From positions 41,640 to 105,639 of the forward strand of contig NZ_BBXC01000018.1 in NCBI RefSeq assembly GCF_001570525.1: a stretch of DNA of 64,000 nucleotides. Reading direction: 5' to 3'. The first letter of the stretch is position 1, and the number at the start of each line of letters is the position of its first letter. Both the position numbers and the translations under genes were made by a program. The DNA is from Herbidospora sakaeratensis (GTDB lineage: Bacteria > Actinomycetota > Actinomycetes > Streptosporangiales > Streptosporangiaceae). Below, piece by piece: positions 61,380-64,000 of the stretch. Below the pieces are notes generated by a model. It was not told the origin of the DNA, searched no databases, and was given only the letters and a program-made list of their open reading frames with translations.

Positions 61380-62297
61380 TCAATCTCCTATGACCTTCAG
61401 GCCGCCCGCGACGAGGTCGGCGCGGAGCAGCGCGATCTGTTCAGGTGTTGCCTCGACCAGCGGCAGCCGCATGGGACCGGCTTCCTGGCCGACAAGTCTC
61501 AGTGCGGCCTTCGCCATGATCGCCCCACCGGCCTGGTTCATGATCCCCGAAATGACGGGGGTCAGGCGCAGGTGGATCTCGCGGGCTCCCGCGACGTCAC
61601 CCTGGCGATACCGCTTGATCATCTCTGCGAGGTCGGCCCCCGCGACGTGCCCGATGACGCTCACGAACCCGGCCGCGCCGACCGACAACCACGGCAGGTT
61701 GACCGCGTCGTCGCCGGAGTAGAAGACCAGGTCGGTCGCGAGCATGACCTCGGACGTGGTGTGGAAGTCGGCCTTGGCGTCCTTCACCGCGACGATGCGC
61801 GGATGCTGCGCCAGCCGTATCAGCGTCTCACGCGCGATGGGGATGACCGACCGCCCGGGGATGTCGTAGAGCATCACCGGCAGCCCGGTCGCATCGGCGA
61901 TCGAGACGAAGTGGCGGTAGACCCCCTCCTGCGGGGGACGGCTGTAATAAGGCGTGACCGCCAGCAGACCGTGGGCGCCGGCCCGTTCTGCCGCCTTCGC
62001 CGCCTTCACGCTGTGGGCGGTGTCGTAGGTGCCGACACCGGCGACCACGAAGGCCCGGTCTCCGACCGCCTCGACCACGGCGCGCACGAGGAGCTCTTTC
62101 TCCTCGTCGGTGGTCGTGGGGCTCTCACCCGTGGTCCCGCTCACGACGAGGCCGTCATTCCGCTGCTCGTCGACGAGGAAGCCGGCCAGGCGCTGCGCCG
62201 CGTCGTAGTCGACGGCTCCGTCGACGGTGAAAGGGGTCACCATCGCGGTCAGCATGCGGCCGAAGGGGGCGTCAGAGGTTCCAGTTGGCGATGCCAT
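61380..62297 (-). CDS. dapA: 4-hydroxy-tetrahydrodipicolinate synthase
   Basis: The 305-residue protein has the DapA blocks GTTGESPTTT, TPYYSRPPQEG and the Schiff-base Lys in IVAVKDAKAD. It joins pyruvate and aspartate semialdehyde on the way to lysine and diaminopimelate for the wall. I chose ATG 62297 (ASPTGTSDAPFGRM) over a longer frame from 62411 that would cross a strong hairpin. Its place beside rnj is the usual actinobacterial order. Confidence 0.93.
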   Translation of the reverse strand: MASPTGTSDAPFGRMLTAMVTPFTVDGAVDYDAAQRLAGFLVDEQRNDGLVVSGTTGESPTTTDEEKELLVRAVVEAVGDRAFVVAGVGTYDTAHSVKAAKAAERAGAHGLLAVTPYYSRPPQEGVYRHFVSIADATGLPVMLYDIPGRSVIPIARETLIRLAQHPRIVAVKDAKADFHTTSEVMLATDLVFYSGDDAVNLPWLSVGAAGFVSVIGHVAGADLAEMIKRYRQGDVAGAREIHLRLTPVISGIMNQAGGAIMAKAALRLVGQEAGPMRLPLVEATPEQIALLRADLVAGGLKVIGD

Positions 62298-62380
62298 AGA
62301 CCGAACGGTACCCGGATCCGCCCAAACGGTGGACCCCGCCACCCCGCCTGTGGATAACGGCGTGGGCCTACGGGCACGAA

Positions 62381-62426
62381 AGAGGCCGCCGATATGTGCT
62401 CGGGGGTACACACATCAGCGGCCTCT
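62381..62426. terminator. Strong hairpin between divergent genes
   Basis: Arms of 18 bp (62381-62398 and 62409-62426) pair with two wobble positions around a 10-base loop. The left arm begins AGAGGCCGC and the right ends GCGGCCTCT. It looks like an intrinsic terminator, but both flanking genes start here rather than end. Confidence 0.6.
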
Positions 62427-62486
62427 ATCCCTCAATCGAGCCGTCTTACGGCCGCGTTACAGACTCTTGGAACTTATTTTCCCGCG

Positions 62487-62516
62487 TTGACATGCAGCCG
62501 TTTGGCTGCCTATCGT
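62487..62516 (+). promoter_or_regulatory. Promoter with embedded operator for the ArsR-SRPBCC gene
   Basis: TTGACA (62487-62492) and TATCGT (62511-62516) form a -35/-10 pair with an 18-bp spacer. The spacer holds the perfect palindrome GCAGCC-GTTT-GGCTGC (62494-62509), placed for repression. The predicted transcript starts about 62523-62525, right at the GTG codon. Confidence 0.6.
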
Positions 62517-62524
62517 GCGATGGC

Positions 62525-63322
62525 GTGGACGACGAGGTTTTCCGTGCGCTGGCCGACCCCAGCCGCCGTCAGTTGCTCGACCGGCTGAACGCCGCCAACG
62601 GCCAGACCCTGCGTCAGCTGTGTGACGGCCTGACGATGGCCCGCCAGTCGGTGAGCAAGCACCTGGCCGTCCTGGAGTCGGCCGGCCTGATCACCACGAC
62701 CCGGCGCGGCCGCGAAAAACTCCACTACCTGAACGCCGAACCGATCAACGCCATCGCCGACCGCTGGCTCGGCCGATACACCCGGGCCCGGGCGAGCGCC
62801 CTGGCCGATCTCAAGACCGCATTGGAGCACCGCCCCATGAGCCCGACCGCGTTCGCCTACACGACGTACATCAAGACGACCCCCGAACGCCTCTGGGAGG
62901 CCCTGACCACTCCGGAGTTCACCCGCCAGTACTGGGGCGTGTCGCTGGAGTCGACGTGGGAAGTGGGCGCGCCGGTGACGTGGGGAATGGGCGAGGTCCG
63001 CATGGACGACCCCGCCCACCAGGTCGTTTTGGAGTCGAAGCCCCACGAGCGGCTGTCGTACACCTGGCACACCCTGACCGACGAGTTCGCCGCCGCCGTT
63101 GACCTGACGGGGGACAAACTGGCCGCCTGGCGGGCCGAGCCGCGCTCGAAGGTGACCTTCACTCTGGAGCCGATGGGCGAGCTGGTGAAACTGACGGTGA
63201 TCCACGACGACTTCATGGAGGGCTCGGCGATCCTGCCCGAGATCAGCCAGGGGTGGCCGGCGATCCTGTCGAACCTGAAGACCTACCTGGAGACGGGCGA
63301 AACCCTGCCCGCCCTGAACTGA
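62525..63322 (+). CDS. ArsR-type regulator fused to an SRPBCC (AHSA1) domain
   Basis: The 265-residue protein has an ArsR winged helix (about 1-95, DDEVFRALADPSRRQLLDRL and TMARQSVSKHLAVLESAGLI) and a C-terminal SRPBCC/AHSA1 domain (about 105-265, YIKTTPERLWEALTTPEFTRQYWG). These are usually two neighbouring genes, and here they are one frame. The GTG at 62525 has no Shine-Dalgarno sequence and fits a leaderless message from the promoter just upstream. ATG 62492 is the alternative but overlaps the -35 box. The SRPBCC pocket may sense a hydrophobic ligand. Confidence 0.8.
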   Translation: MDDEVFRALADPSRRQLLDRLNAANGQTLRQLCDGLTMARQSVSKHLAVLESAGLITTTRRGREKLHYLNAEPINAIADRWLGRYTRARASALADLKTALEHRPMSPTAFAYTTYIKTTPERLWEALTTPEFTRQYWGVSLESTWEVGAPVTWGMGEVRMDDPAHQVVLESKPHERLSYTWHTLTDEFAAAVDLTGDKLAAWRAEPRSKVTFTLEPMGELVKLTVIHDDFMEGSAILPEISQGWPAILSNLKTYLETGETLPALN

Positions 63323-63506
63323 GCCTCGGCCCGCGCCGACGCGAAGGCTTCCGGACCGACCCTCCCAGACGAACGGACCGCGCACTTTCAGGACCGCTTC
63401 AGGACAGGGCGGGGCGCACTGAGCCACCCAGCCCCTCACCGGACCTGCCACTGGACCTCTCGCCGGATTGTTGCTGGGCAAGCTTGGTCCAGGAGATGGC
63501 TTGGCC
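63323..63506. other. Non-coding stretch before the minisatellite
   Basis: No frame here has convincing coding character and no strong hairpin is visible. Frames that run through it continue into the repeat array and are by-products of GC-rich sequence. Confidence 0.5.
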
Positions 63507-64000
63507 GGGCACGCGGCCTGTCCCGGCGAGAACCTGCCCGAGCACGCGGCGCGGGCTGGCTGCCCAGGCGAGAGCCTCCTGCCCGAGCACGCGGCCCGTG
63601 TCCAGGCGAGGGCCTGTACGGGCACACGGCGCGGGCTGGCTGCCCAGGCGAGACCTTCCTGCCTGGGCACGCGGCCCGTGTCCAGGTGAGGGCCTGCTCG
63701 GGCACGCGGCCTGGCCAGGTGAGAACCTGCCCGAGCACGCAGCCTGGCCAGGTGAGAGCCTCCTGCCCGAGCAGGCGGCCTGTGTCCAGGCGAGAGCCTG
63801 ACCGAGCACGCGGCCTGGCCAGGTGAGGGCCTGCCTGAGCACGCAGCCTGGCCAGGTGAGAGCCTCCTGCCCGAGCAGGCGGCCTGTGTCCAGGCGAGAG
63901 CCTGACCGAGCACGCGGCCTGTCCCGGCGAGAACCTGCCCGAGCACGCGGCCTGGCCAGGTGAGGGCCTGCCTGAGCACGCAGCCTGGCCAGGTGAGAGC
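63507..64000. repeat. Minisatellite array, 33-45 bp units, cut by the window edge
   Basis: I count 14 units, each beginning GAGCAC or GGGCAC, at 63507, 63540, 63585, 63620, 63665, 63700, 63733, 63769, 63804, 63837, 63873, 63908, 63941 and 63974 (the last cut off). Unit lengths are 33, 35, 36 or 45 bp. Larger blocks also repeat: 45+35 twice (63540-63619, 63620-63699), and 36+35+33 from 63733 returns at 63837 (36+35). Many units hold CCTGGCCAGG, a perfect palindrome, or CAGGC-GAGA-GCCTG, a hairpin with a GNRA-type loop. Units of 35 bp would break any reading frame, so I treat the array as non-coding. Confidence 0.85.

Noticed and set aside
62510-63979. Long minus-strand frame through the ArsR fusion and the minisatellite
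   Set aside because: Stop codons are rare in this composition. The translated repeat has no fixed unit because 35-bp units shift frame, and the overlap with a clear gene argues against coding.
63507-64000. CRISPR array
   Set aside because: Units follow one another without unique spacers, vary in length, and there are no cas genes.
53-64000. tRNA, rRNA, integrase or transposase genes
   Set aside because: I looked for tRNA-like cloverleaf ends, recombinase motifs and terminal inverted repeats with duplicated targets and saw none that I could support by eye.

Overview
This window looks like chromosomal DNA of a filamentous, high-GC actinomycete, possibly from the Streptosporangiales. The evidence is very GC-rich third codon positions, GTG starts, many ATGA/GTGA/TGATG gene overlaps, and an actinobacterial core block (clgR-cinA-pgsA-rimO-rodZ-like-ftsK, then rnj-dapA, all on the minus strand). 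The genus is a guess. I see no tRNA, rRNA, CRISPR array, insertion sequence or phage gene.

Layout. (1) Positions 1-1200 hold palindromic repeats and a small secreted protein. (2) Positions 1182-15551 form a biosynthetic cluster of unusual make-up. On the minus strand, a free-standing adenylating enzyme, a condensation-carrier protein and a three-gene 2-oxoacid dehydrogenase set (E1alpha, E1beta, E2) form one overlapping operon. On the plus strand, diverging from it, lie a 1677-residue NRPS with order C-A-PCP-TE-MFS (predicted Asp-activating, with a Cys-nucleophile thioesterase and a fused exporter), a discrete ACP, a lone condensation-like protein and an N,N-dimethylformamidase-like hydrolase. 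(3) Positions 15621-23645 hold an amino-sugar or wall-fragment uptake locus: a VanX-type dipeptidase, two ROK regulators, a sugar ABC transporter without its ATPase, and a NagZ-like GH3 enzyme. An 18-bp motif found twice in the cluster's bidirectional promoter recurs at the first ROK promoter, which suggests shared control. (4) Positions 23772-33311 hold housekeeping genes, ending with the clgR to ftsK block. (5) Positions 33579-52317 are a pectin island: two pectate lyases, a sodium/solute symporter, kdgK, kduI, an internally deleted kduD, an IclR regulator, galM, a LacI regulator, an ABC transporter, a full set for oxidative galacturonate breakdown (uronate dehydrogenase, enolase-family cycloisomerase, KdgD, semialdehyde dehydrogenase) and a MocA-DUF6807 fusion. 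IclR-type and LacI-type palindromes mark the promoters. (6) Positions 52385-59354 hold a YCII-ECF42 sigma pair with a matching promoter, a DUF402 protein, a SARP-like regulator and a DHA2 exporter separated by six phased GTCAGC repeats. (7) Positions 59656-62297 hold rnj and dapA, and an ArsR-SRPBCC fusion follows. (8) From 63507 to the right edge runs a 33-45 bp minisatellite that continues past the window.

The genes suggest an organism that feeds on plant wall polymers and recycles wall sugars, and may couple that sugar state to production of a small peptide. The product of the cluster is not known to me.
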